A stretch of 62,739 bases of DNA from Chryseobacterium taiwanense (GCF_000813825.1 NZ_JWTA01000012.1:1-62739), one strand, 5' to 3'. Shown: positions 9,428 through 18,314, counted from the first letter of the stretch. Made by a program: numbers and translations. The notes: generated by a model from the sequence alone, not told the origin.

Positions 9428-10105
9428 ATGAAAAAATACATTATAGCCGCGAGTTTAATAATAGGAACAGGAGCAATACTCTCTACGATTACTCATTCTT
9501 GCACTTCTTTAGCGACAAGTGATTTAGGATTATCTATCATCAAGAATATTTTGTTGAATGGTATTGATAAAGGAGCAGGAATCTATGGAAACAGAGAGGC
9601 TTTTCTTCAAAATAATCTTGTTGACAAGGCTTTACCAAAAGAGTTAAGAGATATTAATGCTACTTTGGAGAAAATAGCACCTTCATTGGTAAAAAAAGAA
9701 AGAGAATACATTGCTGATGCAGCTGTATTTACCGTAAATATATCAAAACCAATTCTTCAAAATGCCGTTCACAGTCTGAATGCGCAGGATGTCACTAGAA
9801 TCATCCAAGGAGAAAAAGGTACAGCAACGCTTATTCTAAAGGAAAAAACTTCTCAGCAGCTTATTACCGCTATTTCTCCTAAGGTAGAGGAAGAGCTTAA
9901 TAAATACGGAATTGTAAAGACCATTAATACTGCTTTATCAGGAAGCAATCTATTAGGAAGCCTTTTAGGAGGAAATAAATCGAGTGTAAATGCAGGCGGA
10001 TTAAGCACTTTAGCTTCTGAACAACTGGTAAACGGACTCTTCAATATTATTGAAGATTATGAAATTCAAAACTCTAAGTCGCTTTTAGGACCACTTGGTA
10101 AATAG
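9428..10105 (+). CDS. DUF4197 family exported protein
   Basis: A 225-residue protein with a hydrophobic N-terminal signal and a possible lipobox-like Cys25 (ITHSCTS). The body has the DUF4197 pattern: LLNGIDKGAGIYG, IKI/LPKELRDINATLEKIAPSLV, an amphipathic AAVFTVNISKPIL helix and a GEKGTATLILKEKTSQQL segment. No biochemical role is established for the family. It has its own promoter-like box and is followed by a DUF493 gene 41 bases downstream in the same direction, so the two may share a transcript. Confidence 0.8.
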   Translation: MKKYIIAASLIIGTGAILSTITHSCTSLATSDLGLSIIKNILLNGIDKGAGIYGNREAFLQNNLVDKALPKELRDINATLEKIAPSLVKKEREYIADAAVFTVNISKPILQNAVHSLNAQDVTRIIQGEKGTATLILKEKTSQQLITAISPKVEEELNKYGIVKTINTALSGSNLLGSLLGGNKSSVNAGGLSTLASEQLVNGLFNIIEDYEIQNSKSLLGPLGK

Positions 10106-10146
10106 AAAAAAAATTGCTATATTTATATATAACTTTATAACTGCAG

Positions 10147-10452
10147 ATGGACATATTACAAGGAAATCAACACGCAAGCCCTGAAGATTTTTACAAGTCT
10201 TTAAAGGCTAAACTGGAAGATCATCACGATTTTCCGGAAGATTATTTATTCAAATTTATCATTCCTACAGATCAGTCGAAACTTACGGAAATATATAGGG
10301 TTTTTGACGGCATTAAATTTACACTGGGAAACCGTGAAAGTAAAAACGGAAAATATACAGCCTGCAATATCAATGCATTTGTTTTAGATGCTGATCAGGT
10401 AGTTGCGATCTATCAAGAGGTTGCGAAAATAGAAGGAGTAATCTTATTATAA
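10147..10452 (+). CDS. DUF493 (YbeD-like) small protein
   Basis: A 101-residue protein with the DUF493 layout: FYKSLKAKLEDHHDFPEDYLFKFIIP at 16-41 region, a central variable loop, and a TACNINAFVLDADQVVAIYQEVAKIEGV ending typical of the ACT-like YbeD fold (quoted motifs are separated blocks of one protein). It probably acts as a small regulatory or ligand-binding domain; no target is known. It follows the DUF4197 gene closely and ends 5 bases before a strong bidirectional terminator. Confidence 0.8.
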   Translation: MDILQGNQHASPEDFYKSLKAKLEDHHDFPEDYLFKFIIPTDQSKLTEIYRVFDGIKFTLGNRESKNGKYTACNINAFVLDADQVVAIYQEVAKIEGVILL

Positions 10453-10456
10453 AAAG

Positions 10457-10488
10457 AAAGTCAGCGTAAATGCTGACTTTTATTTTTT
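10457..10488. terminator. Bidirectional terminator between convergent genes
   Basis: Arms AAAGTCAGC (10457-10465) and GCTGACTTT (10472-10480) pair perfectly around a 6-base loop. A T-run follows on the plus strand and an A-run precedes it, so it can stop both the DUF493 gene and the oncoming ArsC-like gene. Confidence 0.85.
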
Positions 10489-10496
10489 CGATCTTA

Positions 10497-10847
10497 TTAA
10501 GCCTTCTCAACAAAGCTTTTCACATTTTCAAAAGGTCTTCCTAATATTGCCGAAGAACCTTTTATTAAAATAGGACGCTGAATCAGAGATGGATTCTTTG
10601 ATAACACTTCAATCCAAGCATCATCAGAAAGCTGTTGCCCCACAAAGTTATCCGTATACAATTTATCTGTTGCCCTTATAATATAGGAAACATCTTTTCC
10701 TAACTTCTTCAAGACTGTTTTAATCTCTAAAACACTTAACGGCTCATTAATAATATCAATAACTTCAAACGGAATATTATTCTGTACTAAATAATCTACT
10801 GCCGCATTTGATTTTGAACAATTCCCGTTATGTAAAACTTTAATCAT
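10497..10847 (-). CDS. ArsC/Spx-like thioredoxin-fold reductase
   Basis: A 116-residue member of the ArsC glutaredoxin-fold family. The N-terminal active site Cys10 lies in NGNCSKS and a conserved Arg-Pro occurs at 91-92 (LIQRPILI), both needed in ArsC arsenate reductases of the E. coli type. There is no arsR, arsB or acr3 nearby, so arsenate detoxification is uncertain; many such chromosomal copies (YfgD/YffB-like) have no proven substrate. It stands next to a deoxynucleoside kinase in the same direction, 42 bases apart. Confidence 0.8.
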   Translation of the reverse strand: MIKVLHNGNCSKSNAAVDYLVQNNIPFEVIDIINEPLSVLEIKTVLKKLGKDVSYIIRATDKLYTDNFVGQQLSDDAWIEVLSKNPSLIQRPILIKGSSAILGRPFENVKSFVEKA

Positions 10848-10889
10848 CTTTTCTGTTGTTGCTGTATGAAACTATTGCTCAATTAACTT

Positions 10890-11504
10890 TTAAAACAAAC
10901 CATTTAGTTCGGCTTCTATTTTTTCCAAGATAATACCAAAGTCTTCCGGTTTTTCCACAAAATCCAAATCATCCACTTCTATAACAAGCAGTTTTCCTTC
11001 AGTATAATTAGAAATCCATTTTTCGTATTTCTGATTCAGTTTTGAAAGATATTCAATACTGATAGATGCTTCATACTCTCTCCCTCTTTTGTAGATTTTC
11101 TTTACCAGATTCGGAACATCAGATTTTAAATAAATCAATAAATCCGGAGCAGAAACAAAAGATTTCATTAGATTGAATACCGAAGCATAGTTATTGAAAT
11201 CCCTGTCCGAAAGAAGATTCATATCATTCAGGTTTTCTGCAAAAATATGGGCATCTTCATAAATCGTACGATCCTGAATAATATTTTTCCCACTCTCTCT
11301 GATCTCTTTTACCTGACGAAATCTACTTCCCAGAAAATAAATCTGTAAAGCAAAACTCCATTTGCTCATATCTGCATAAAAATCTTCCAAATAAGGATTG
11401 TGATCTACATCTTCAAACTGAGCATCCCAACCATAATGTTTAGACAACATCGTAGTTAAAGTCGTTTTTCCGGCTCCAATATTTCCTGTAACTGCAATAT
11501 GCAT
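10890..11504 (-). CDS. Deoxynucleoside kinase
   Basis: A 204-residue deoxynucleoside kinase of the dGK/dAK/dCK type that phosphorylates deoxynucleosides in the salvage pathway, using ATP. The P-loop GNIGAGKTT occupies residues 7-15. The catalytic and substrate region VDHNPYLEDFY follows, then the DR pair at 78-79 (IIQDRTIYEDAHIF), and an arginine-rich LID near 136-142 (KRGREYE). Length and motifs fit the family. The exact base preference (A, G, C or T) cannot be read from the sequence. It sits in a minus-strand run behind a gene of unknown function. Confidence 0.9.
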   Translation of the reverse strand: MHIAVTGNIGAGKTTLTTMLSKHYGWDAQFEDVDHNPYLEDFYADMSKWSFALQIYFLGSRFRQVKEIRESGKNIIQDRTIYEDAHIFAENLNDMNLLSDRDFNNYASVFNLMKSFVSAPDLLIYLKSDVPNLVKKIYKRGREYEASISIEYLSKLNQKYEKWISNYTEGKLLVIEVDDLDFVEKPEDFGIILEKIEAELNGLF

Positions 11505-11529
11505 CTTTCGTATATTATTTAACTGATGA

Positions 11530-12447
11530 TTATAAATGTTCTACACCCAATGACTGAACTTCTGAAACTTCTTCGATGAGTTTTATTAAATCCGGCTGCT
11601 CTTTTTTATCTTCAGATTCGTCAAGATTTTTATTCTCTTTTTGTATAGGTTCCGGTTCTGTTTGAGGTTTAGGTGCTTTGTTATTTTCCAGGGTGTAAAG
11701 ATAAAGTTTGTTGGCTTTGATTTCAAAATAAGCCAGTGTGTTTTTATCCACAATTTGCGCATCGGGATCTTCAAAAATCTTAACTAATTCTTTACCTGAA
11801 TTATAGCTGAAAATCGTATTTTTAGCGATGATCATGATGACATCGTTTTCTCTTCTGAAACGTTTTCCGTTTTCCAGATCAGCTTCAAAAAGCTTTTCAA
11901 ACCTGAGTGTAAAGACTCTGAATTGCTTTTTAGTCAAAACATATACTTTATTATCGAATACTAACAGATCGATAAGATCGTCGAAATTAGCATCAAAAGG
12001 ATAAGAATTGATGGTCGTTTCATTTCTGAAGTTGTACTGCAAAAGACGTTTTGTACTTTCATCCATCAACCAGATCTGCTGCAGATCTTCAGCATAAGCA
12101 TATTTTATAAAGCTGAATTTTTGTTTGAAATCTATTCGCTGTATTTCGTTCAAATTCTGATCTACAAATTTCAGTTCCTGAGCATTTTCAGAAAATAGAG
12201 CAACACTTAAAGGATTTTGAACGTTTTGAGGTTTAAAAGGTACGGTAAGCATCATTTTCCCGATCTGCTTTCCGGTAGAATCGTATTTTGTAAAACTAAA
12301 GTCTTTGTTTTTATAAATATACAGGTTGCCATAGTCATCAGCAAGCATATCTCCTGCTTCTTTAAGCTTTAAGCTGTCTAACGGAAGAATTTTCTGCGCA
12401 GACAACGAACAGAACAAGAAAAATAATATAATCTGTAAAAACTTCAC
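11530..12447 (-). CDS. Exported protein of unknown function, likely beta-propeller
   Basis: A 305-residue protein with a signal peptide (ending SLSAQ, about residue 18). The body, about 20-245, alternates short beta-strand-like segments with repeated patterns such as GNLYIYKN, QQIWLMDEST, NKVYVLTKKQ and NKLYLYTLEN, which suggests propeller-like blades. A charged, proline-rich tail (about 250-290, KPQTEPEPIQKEN) follows. I do not recognise a named family. It lies 25 bases upstream of the deoxynucleoside kinase and may share its transcript; any functional link is unknown. Confidence 0.65.
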   Translation of the reverse strand: MKFLQIILFFLFCSLSAQKILPLDSLKLKEAGDMLADDYGNLYIYKNKDFSFTKYDSTGKQIGKMMLTVPFKPQNVQNPLSVALFSENAQELKFVDQNLNEIQRIDFKQKFSFIKYAYAEDLQQIWLMDESTKRLLQYNFRNETTINSYPFDANFDDLIDLLVFDNKVYVLTKKQFRVFTLRFEKLFEADLENGKRFRRENDVIMIIAKNTIFSYNSGKELVKIFEDPDAQIVDKNTLAYFEIKANKLYLYTLENNKAPKPQTEPEPIQKENKNLDESEDKKEQPDLIKLIEEVSEVQSLGVEHL

Positions 12448-12500
12448 TCAGTTTCTTTTAATACGGTAATATACTGAAAAAATCTAACTCAAAAGATTGT

Positions 12501-12508
12501 CAAAGGTA
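12501..12508 (-). promoter_or_regulatory. Candidate -7 box of the propeller-like gene
   Basis: The minus strand reads TACCTTTG, a TAnnTTTG match, about 55 bases upstream of the start at 12447. Confidence 0.4.
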
Positions 12509-12555
12509 CTGGAATCATTTTTAAGATTCACTACATTCGGCAGAATCATTTTATG

Positions 12556-13584
12556 TTAATTTTTTATAGCGACTTCAAAAGTTTTTGACCAGTTTTTCCC
12601 TGTAACCATCATATTTTCTCCTTTAAAGGCAATTCCGTTCAGTACATGCTCAGTGTTTCCCGCCATATTATCTTCGGTCATTTTTGTAAAATCAAATTTC
12701 CCCACAACTTCTCCGGTATTAGGATTAATTTTTAAAATGACAGGTTTAAACCAAACATTCGAATAGATAAAACCATCATGATATTCCAGTTCATTCAGTT
12801 TGTCATACATCTCTTTATTTCCCACAACAGAAACTGTCTTTACCACTTTTGAAGGATCATTTACATCCAGAAAATATAAATTACTGGAACCATCTGTTGC
12901 AATAAGATTTTTTCCGTCGTAGGTCAATCCCCAACCTTCTGCAAGTGCATTGGGTAAAGGAAATTCTGAAATCTTTTTGAAGGTATTTTTATCATAAACG
13001 AATCCTATTCTGTTCTGATAGGTAAGCTGATAAATTTTATTTCCTATAATGGCACAACCTTCAGAGAAAATATTGTCTGCCTGCTTTTCAGTAATAATCG
13101 GATTTGTACTTCCTAAAGTATATTTTATAAGCTGAGAAGAACCTTCAAGTCCATCGCTTTCGTACACTGTGTTTCCTTCCAAAAGAAATCCTTCAATAAA
13201 ACCATTTTCATCATGCGGATATTCTGCTGTTACTTCATAAGCAATGTTCTTCTCCTGATTTTTTGTAAACACATTGATGGTAGCATCCTGATTCAATGTT
13301 TCTCCACTTTTCGTTTTGATGATAAACGTAACTTCATTTTCTCCTAATTCAAAAAACTTAGGATCAATATTCAAGGCCGAAGTTTCTTTATCTCCAAAGC
13401 TGATGGTAATGGTTTCTGCATTATCTGTAATTTCTTTCGGAAGCGTCAATTGATCTCCAAAATAGTAGCCTTTTGATTCCATAGAATCGTTATATCCTTT
13501 TAGGGAACTTCGCATTTTGTCTTTATTGTTACAAGACGTGAGCAGCATGATTGATGCAAAACAGACTAACAGATTTTTTTTCAT
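12556..13584 (-). CDS. Glutaminyl-peptide cyclotransferase lipoprotein (copy 1)
   Basis: A 342-residue lipoprotein (lipobox Cys18, LLTSCNN). After an N-terminal Ig-like part (about 20-110), the chain is a beta-propeller of the plant/bacterial glutamine cyclotransferase type (QC type I). Typical blocks are FIEGFLLEGNTVYESDGLEGSS, IYQLTYQNRIGFVYD, AEGWGLTYDGKNLIATDG and LNELEYHDGFIYSNVW, with a closing LNGIAFKGENMMVTGKNW. Such enzymes convert N-terminal Gln to pyroglutamate, here on the periplasmic side or at the surface. It is a tandem paralogue of the next gene, but each copy has its own promoter box. Confidence 0.85.
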   Translation of the reverse strand: MKKNLLVCFASIMLLTSCNNKDKMRSSLKGYNDSMESKGYYFGDQLTLPKEITDNAETITISFGDKETSALNIDPKFFELGENEVTFIIKTKSGETLNQDATINVFTKNQEKNIAYEVTAEYPHDENGFIEGFLLEGNTVYESDGLEGSSQLIKYTLGSTNPIITEKQADNIFSEGCAIIGNKIYQLTYQNRIGFVYDKNTFKKISEFPLPNALAEGWGLTYDGKNLIATDGSSNLYFLDVNDPSKVVKTVSVVGNKEMYDKLNELEYHDGFIYSNVWFKPVILKINPNTGEVVGKFDFTKMTEDNMAGNTEHVLNGIAFKGENMMVTGKNWSKTFEVAIKN

Positions 13585-13603
13585 TGAATTTTTACTCTTT
13601 ATT

Positions 13604-13611
13604 CAAAAATA
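13604..13611 (-). promoter_or_regulatory. Candidate -7 box of cyclotransferase copy 1
   Basis: Minus strand TATTTTTG matches TAnnTTTG, about 20 bases upstream of the start at 13584; the same box occurs upstream of copy 2. Confidence 0.5.
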
Positions 13612-13626
13612 GTGTTTTTCTATCAC

Positions 13627-13654
13627 TAAAAATAGCGCTCCTAAGGAACGCTAT
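13627..13654 (-). terminator. Terminator after cyclotransferase copy 2
   Basis: On the minus strand a hairpin with arms GATAGCGTTCC / GGAGCGCTAT (one mismatch) is followed by TTTTT. It separates the two paralogous genes into two transcription units. Confidence 0.7.
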
Positions 13655-13684
13655 CATTATATTTTAAAAATACTTATTGCTTTA

Positions 13685-14707
13685 TTATTTAATAGCAACT
13701 TCGTAAATTTTCGACCAGTTTTTACCGGTTACCAACATATTGTCTCCTTTGAAAGTAATTCCGTTTAATACATCATCACTTCCTTTCGTGTTTTGCTTGG
13801 CAATTGCTGTAAAATCAAATGTCCCAACCACTTCTCCGTTTTCAGGATTAATTTTTAAGATAATTGGTTTTTGCCAAACGTTTGCGTAGATAAATCCGTT
13901 GTGATATTCAAGCTCGTTTAACTGATCGTAAGCCTGAGAACTTCCTGCAACAGCAATTGTTCTCACCAATTTTGAAGGATCATTCGGATCTAAAAAGTAT
14001 AAAAGTTTACTTCCGTCAGAAGCAATCAGGTTTTTACCGTCATACGTCAATCCCCAACCTTCTCCCAATACATTCGGATAAGCAAATTCTTTAATCAATT
14101 TTAAAGTGCTTTTATCATAGATATATCCTTTTTTACTCTGCCAAGTCAGTTGGTATACCTTGTCTCCTACAATCGTACTTCCTTCAGAAAAATCTTCCTG
14201 AGCTTGTTTTGTAGAAGCAAGAGGTGTCGTAGTTCCTAATGTATATTTCAAAATCTGTGAAGAACCGTTCTGTCCGTCACTTTCATAGATGGTATTTCCT
14301 TCAATCTGGAAACCCTGTACAAAGTTTTTAGGATCATGAGGATATTCTGCTACAATTTGATAGGCAATATTTTGTTCAGGATTTTTTGCAAATACGTTGA
14401 TGGTTGCATCCTGATTCAAAGTTTCTCCGCCTTTCTTTTTTATGTTAAAAGTGACGGCATTATCTCCTAATGTAAAAAATTTCGGATCTATTGTTAAATC
14501 TGAGGTTTCTTTGTCTCCAAAGCTTATAGAAACGCTTTCTGCATTGTCTGTAATTTCTTTCGGAAGGCTAAGTTTATCTCCAAAATGATATCCTTTAGCT
14601 TCCATAGAATTGTTATAATCACTTAATGTATTTAAGATTTTTTCATCTTTGTTACATGAAGCTAATAACAAAATTGCAGCAAAACCTGCTATTATATTCT
14701 TTTTCAT
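13685..14707 (-). CDS. Glutaminyl-peptide cyclotransferase lipoprotein (copy 2)
   Basis: From the ATG at 14707 this is a 340-residue lipoprotein (MKKNIIAGFAAILLLASC, lipobox Cys18); upstream in-frame sequence to 14740 contains no ATG. It is collinear with copy 1 along the whole length, with the same Ig-like start and the same propeller blocks (VQGFQIEGNTIYESDG, GEGWGLTYDGKNLIASDG, LNELEYHNGFIYANVW, LNGITFKGDNMLVTGKNW). The pair clearly arose by tandem duplication. Differences are spread over the chain rather than clustered, which suggests an old duplication with both copies kept under selection. The role is N-terminal pyroglutamate formation on exported proteins or peptides. Confidence 0.85.
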   Translation of the reverse strand: MKKNIIAGFAAILLLASCNKDEKILNTLSDYNNSMEAKGYHFGDKLSLPKEITDNAESVSISFGDKETSDLTIDPKFFTLGDNAVTFNIKKKGGETLNQDATINVFAKNPEQNIAYQIVAEYPHDPKNFVQGFQIEGNTIYESDGQNGSSQILKYTLGTTTPLASTKQAQEDFSEGSTIVGDKVYQLTWQSKKGYIYDKSTLKLIKEFAYPNVLGEGWGLTYDGKNLIASDGSKLLYFLDPNDPSKLVRTIAVAGSSQAYDQLNELEYHNGFIYANVWQKPIILKINPENGEVVGTFDFTAIAKQNTKGSDDVLNGITFKGDNMLVTGKNWSKIYEVAIK

Positions 14708-14728
14708 TGAATTTCTAAATATTTCCCC

Positions 14729-14736
14729 CAAAAATA
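14729..14736 (-). promoter_or_regulatory. Candidate -7 box of cyclotransferase copy 2
   Basis: Minus strand TATTTTTG (TAnnTTTG match), about 22 bases upstream of the start at 14707. Confidence 0.5.
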
Positions 14737-14743
14737 GCAAAAT

Positions 14744-15127
14744 TTATTCCGCTTTTCTAATTTCTTCAATATGTTGACCAAATTGTAATATATATCCGTT
14801 ATTATCATAGATCGCGAACTCTCTCATTTCCCAGTCAAAAGTTTCTATTTCGTAACAGATCTTGGTTTTTGTTTTCAAATCTTCCCAAAGCTCATTTATC
14901 TGATCTACTGTAAAATAAAACGAACCTGTAAAACCAATTCTATTAAAGCTTTCATGTTGATTCGGTTTTGTCAACATGATTTCTACTCCGTTTTTTTCCA
15001 ATGAAGCCCATTCCCAATCTTCATTTCTTTCCTGTAGGGTAAAACCTAGGATTTGGGTGTAAAAACCAATCGTATCATTGAAATCTTCTGTCCATAATAT
15101 CGGACGAAGTGCTTTAAATTTTGACAT
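14744..15127 (-). CDS. VOC (glyoxalase/bleomycin-resistance) family protein
   Basis: A 127-residue vicinal-oxygen-chelate protein. It has the two beta-alpha-beta-beta-beta halves: ALRPILWTEDFNDTIGFYTQILGF at the start and GFTGSFYFTVDQINELW in the middle, then the closing FAIYDNNGYILQFGQ with the usual metal-ligand-like positions. The reaction cannot be read from the sequence. It abuts the SRPBCC gene (one base between them) and is probably translated from the same message. Confidence 0.8.
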   Translation of the reverse strand: MSKFKALRPILWTEDFNDTIGFYTQILGFTLQERNEDWEWASLEKNGVEIMLTKPNQHESFNRIGFTGSFYFTVDQINELWEDLKTKTKICYEIETFDWEMREFAIYDNNGYILQFGQHIEEIRKAE

Positions 15128-15128
15128 C

Positions 15129-15554
15129 TTAATTTTCCAGATAAGGTTTTAAACTTTGTTTAAGAATTCCGTTCCAGCCGTCTGCAAAGGCTTCTCTGGA
15201 AAAATTAGCTCCTAATTCTTTCAGATGATCAATATCATCATGAATAAGGGTGACAGAAGTTTCTTCACCCTGACTATTCAATTCCCAGGTTACGGTTGTG
15301 ATTCCGTCTGACAATTCAGGATAAGACCAAGTATGTTTTAATTTTTTATTAGGGATTATTTCTAATATCTCGCCTTGATGATGGTATTTCCGTTCTTCTC
15401 CCGGTTCATAGAAATTAACAACCTTCCCTATTTCCAATTCAAAATCGGAAATATCAAAATACCATGATTTCATTTCATTTTTGTCTGTCAAAGCTTTCCA
15501 GATTTTTTTAACCGGAGCTTTTATTTTATACTGAACTATAATTGGGATACTCAT
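15129..15554 (-). CDS. SRPBCC/AHSA1-domain protein
   Basis: A START-like AHSA1 domain protein of 141 residues from the ATG at 15554 (MSIPIIVQYKIKAPVKKIWK), which matches the normal family start. In-frame ATGs further upstream (15596 and beyond) would run into the antiporter gene and add sequence not seen in the family. Family blocks are IKAPVKKIWKALTD, MKSWYFDISDFELEIG, HTWSYPELSDGITTVTWEL and the C-terminal ADGWNGILKQSLKPYL. These proteins form a hydrophobic ligand pocket; the ligand is unknown. It lies between the antiporter and a VOC protein in one direction. Confidence 0.8.
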   Translation of the reverse strand: MSIPIIVQYKIKAPVKKIWKALTDKNEMKSWYFDISDFELEIGKVVNFYEPGEERKYHHQGEILEIIPNKKLKHTWSYPELSDGITTVTWELNSQGEETSVTLIHDDIDHLKELGANFSREAFADGWNGILKQSLKPYLEN

Positions 15555-15588
15555 TATCTTCTTATTTACTGTTTCTTTTGTGAATTCT

Positions 15589-17202
15589 TTATCCATGAGA
15601 AAAGCCCGTAATTTTAGCTTCATCAAAATCAAGCTGCATTTCAATAGTCCTCATTACGTGATCATCAAATATTTTCTCACGTTTCAATCGATGAAGTTCA
15701 TTTCTTTGCGCCTGAATAATCTGTCTCATGACATCTTTATTTTCATTCATTGCCGTCACGTAATCGCCTGTTGTTGCCATACATTGCACTTTATCTGCCA
15801 TCATCATCATTTCGTTTTCCAGCTTATGTTTTTGATGTTGTACAAGGCTGTTTTTTCCAGCTAATTCAGAGAAATCATCATCCAGTTTTTGCAAAGCCGT
15901 TTCTTTTAATTTTCTCATTAAAATGACTTCCTGCTTTTCTTCAGGCAACTCACTTCCTGCATCGTCTATTTTTAAGAATTTTAAAATCGGAGTAAGAAGC
16001 AATCCTTGCCCCACCAAAGTAATCAATATAATGACAAAAGTAACGAACAGGATAATATTTCGGTGTGGAAAAGCTTCTCCATTCGGTAAAAATGCCGGAA
16101 TAGATAATGCTGCAGCTAAAGAAACTACGCCTCTCATCGCTGCAAAACTTATAATAAAAGGTTCTCGCCAATCGGGTTTTGGAACTTTCAACCTCAGTTC
16201 TTTTGAACAAAGTCTTGGGAAATACATGACCGCATAACTGTACAGAATTCTGGTAAATATAATCGCTCCTCCAATTATAATACTATAGAAAATACCTTCA
16301 GAAATGGTATAATCTTTCATTCCTTCTACCACAATCGGCAATTCTAACCCAATAAGGATGAAAACAATGGTGTTCATTAAAAAAATCAGCACGCTCCAAA
16401 CATTTCCGGACTGAATTCTCGAAGTATGGCTTAAATAACAATGGGAGTTATAAGACATCAGCAATCCACCTGCAACGACAGATAATACTCCTGAAAAATG
16501 GAAATGTTCTGCTGCCACATACATGATGTACGGAACAATCAGAGTGATAATGGTATCAATATTTGAGTTTGACGGAATAATTCTTAACAATGCTCCGAAA
16601 AGTAGTCCAGATCCTACTCCAATCGCAATTCCACCAATTGCCATGGTGAAAAAGTCTTTTACCGCTTCTCCAAAAATGAATTGTCCTGAAATAACAGCCG
16701 CTAAAGCAAATTTGAAAACAATTAAACTGGAAGCATCATTAATCAAACTTTCTCCTTCCAGAATACTGGTTATTTTTTTAGGGATTTTCATATGTTTCAA
16801 GACTGAAGTTGCAGCGACTGCATCGGGCGGAGAATTGACACCTCCTAATAAGAATCCCATGGCTACAGTAAGCCCCGGAATAATTGATGATGAAAGATAC
16901 GCCACCACAATGGAAGTTAGAAACACCAACCCGAAAGCCATAGAAAATATCTGCTTTCTCCACTTATGAAAATCCTGCCACGAAGTAAACCACGCTGCTT
17001 CAAATAAAATGGGAGGAAGAAAAATAAGAAAAACCAAATCGGGTTCTATTTCAATATGAGGCATTCCCGGAATAAGGCTTATTAAAAGTCCTGCAATTAC
17101 CAGAAATATAGGATAAGCCACTTTCAGCTTTTGCCCTATCATTACCAATATCATCACAGACAACAATACCGCGATTGATATTATGACATAATTGTGAATC
17201 AT
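15589..17202 (-). CDS. Na+/H+ antiporter, CPA1 (NhaP/YjcE) family
   Basis: A 537-residue monovalent cation/proton antiporter in the inner membrane. About 12 transmembrane helices fill residues 5-410, and a hydrophilic, partly helical cytoplasmic tail (about 420-537) follows. Key family motifs are FLIFLPPILFEAAW, NSPPDAVAATSVLK and GESLINDASSLIVFK (the acid pair of the ion site), and AAMRGVVSLAAALSIP near 355. It exports Na+ (or K+) in exchange for protons for pH and salt balance. The gene precedes the SRPBCC and VOC genes and follows the bestrophin gene at 54 bases. Confidence 0.9.
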   Translation of the reverse strand: MIHNYVIISIAVLLSVMILVMIGQKLKVAYPIFLVIAGLLISLIPGMPHIEIEPDLVFLIFLPPILFEAAWFTSWQDFHKWRKQIFSMAFGLVFLTSIVVAYLSSSIIPGLTVAMGFLLGGVNSPPDAVAATSVLKHMKIPKKITSILEGESLINDASSLIVFKFALAAVISGQFIFGEAVKDFFTMAIGGIAIGVGSGLLFGALLRIIPSNSNIDTIITLIVPYIMYVAAEHFHFSGVLSVVAGGLLMSYNSHCYLSHTSRIQSGNVWSVLIFLMNTIVFILIGLELPIVVEGMKDYTISEGIFYSIIIGGAIIFTRILYSYAVMYFPRLCSKELRLKVPKPDWREPFIISFAAMRGVVSLAAALSIPAFLPNGEAFPHRNIILFVTFVIILITLVGQGLLLTPILKFLKIDDAGSELPEEKQEVILMRKLKETALQKLDDDFSELAGKNSLVQHQKHKLENEMMMMADKVQCMATTGDYVTAMNENKDVMRQIIQAQRNELHRLKREKIFDDHVMRTIEMQLDFDEAKITGFSHG

Positions 17203-17256
17203 TTATTTATATTTTATGAATGAATATTATTTTTAAATGTTTGTATTTCAGCAAAC

Positions 17257-18261
17257 CTAAAGTACAATATTATTTTTTGGAGCTAATGGAGATGGAAGGT
17301 CTTTTTCATCCAACATATCTCTCATATCAATTTCTATGGTTCGGCTGATCTGTGTAATCGGAACATCATTCGGACTTCCTTCAAAAGGATTCACAGAGGC
17401 TTCTCCTACACTGTCCAATGTATGAAAACACCAAGTTACCAATAATGAAAAAGGAATATTAAACCATAAGGTAAATCCTTCTAGAATAGTTCCGTCGCCT
17501 AGTTTATCAAATTCTTTCAGCAGCCCGAAAGGCACGAAGACAATAAACAGTAACAAAAGATAGGTTGTGATGGAAGAGAAATTTCGTGGATACGGAAAAT
17601 TTTTAATTCGCTCCGCTTTTCCCTGGTTGTCGGTAAACTTTATCAATTGCTGATTGATCTGAGCCCATTGAAAATCATTGATCTCTCCGTTTACATACGC
17701 CTGTGATAGTTCTTTACTCTGTTGTGCCATCAGCTGCGTTGCCCGGTTTTTCTTACTTAAAATATATTGAAGTTCATCTTTAGTAAGGTATTTTTCAAGC
17801 TCATCTTCCAGTTTTGATAATTTCTCAGGAATATCATATTTTTTTGAATATTCATCAAACTGGGCCGTATTCATATTTTCCCAAGCTCTGGATTCCCGCA
17901 ACTGAAAACGAAGCGCCGTAAGCCATGCATAATGACGCAGAAACATTTCCTTTACTTTATCCTGATTTTTTGCAGAAAGTGAATCTCTTAGAATATAGCC
18001 AAAACTTCGGCTGTCGTTGATAATAGCTCCATAAATTTGTCGCGCTTCCCAAAGCCGGCTGTAACTTGCATTATTTTTAAACCCAACAATAAAAGCAACA
18101 GCAGTTCCCATAATTGCAATAGGTTGCCACGGAAATGAAAGAAAAGTACAACCTAAAAAGTACAATACTGTAGGAATTGCCGATAATACCATCAACCAAA
18201 GAATACTTCTCTTGGTCCAGACAGCAAATTCACGGGCTCCGAATCTTTTTCCTGAATGCAT
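17257..18261 (-). CDS. Bestrophin-family anion channel (UPF0187)
   Basis: A 334-residue inner-membrane protein of the bacterial bestrophin family. The N-terminal block has the typical hydrophobic helix and the NNASYSRLWEARQIYGAIINDSR signature (split here only by its length), then a long cytosolic helical part with EYSKKYDIPEKLSKLEDEL. Two more helices follow (TTYLLLLFIVFVPFGLL, LWFNIPFSLLVTWCFHTLDSVGEA). The family forms pentameric anion or cation channels. The NPFEGSPNDVPI element near 295 is the conserved C-terminal motif. It is placed with the Na+/H+ antiporter, consistent with a role in ion balance. Confidence 0.85.
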   Translation of the reverse strand: MHSGKRFGAREFAVWTKRSILWLMVLSAIPTVLYFLGCTFLSFPWQPIAIMGTAVAFIVGFKNNASYSRLWEARQIYGAIINDSRSFGYILRDSLSAKNQDKVKEMFLRHYAWLTALRFQLRESRAWENMNTAQFDEYSKKYDIPEKLSKLEDELEKYLTKDELQYILSKKNRATQLMAQQSKELSQAYVNGEINDFQWAQINQQLIKFTDNQGKAERIKNFPYPRNFSSITTYLLLLFIVFVPFGLLKEFDKLGDGTILEGFTLWFNIPFSLLVTWCFHTLDSVGEASVNPFEGSPNDVPITQISRTIEIDMRDMLDEKDLPSPLAPKNNIVL

Positions 18262-18314
18262 AATTGTTTATTGGTTTTTAATTTTTTATATCATTGTTTT
18301 CTGAAAAAAACTCT

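Noticed and set aside
10497..10847. Arsenic resistance locus
   Set aside because: There is an ArsC-like fold with Cys10 and Arg91, but no regulator or arsenite exporter is present, so only the family is reported.
15555..15644. Longer start of the SRPBCC gene
   Set aside because: The extra residues would overlap the antiporter gene and lack similarity to the family, which begins at the ATG at 15554.
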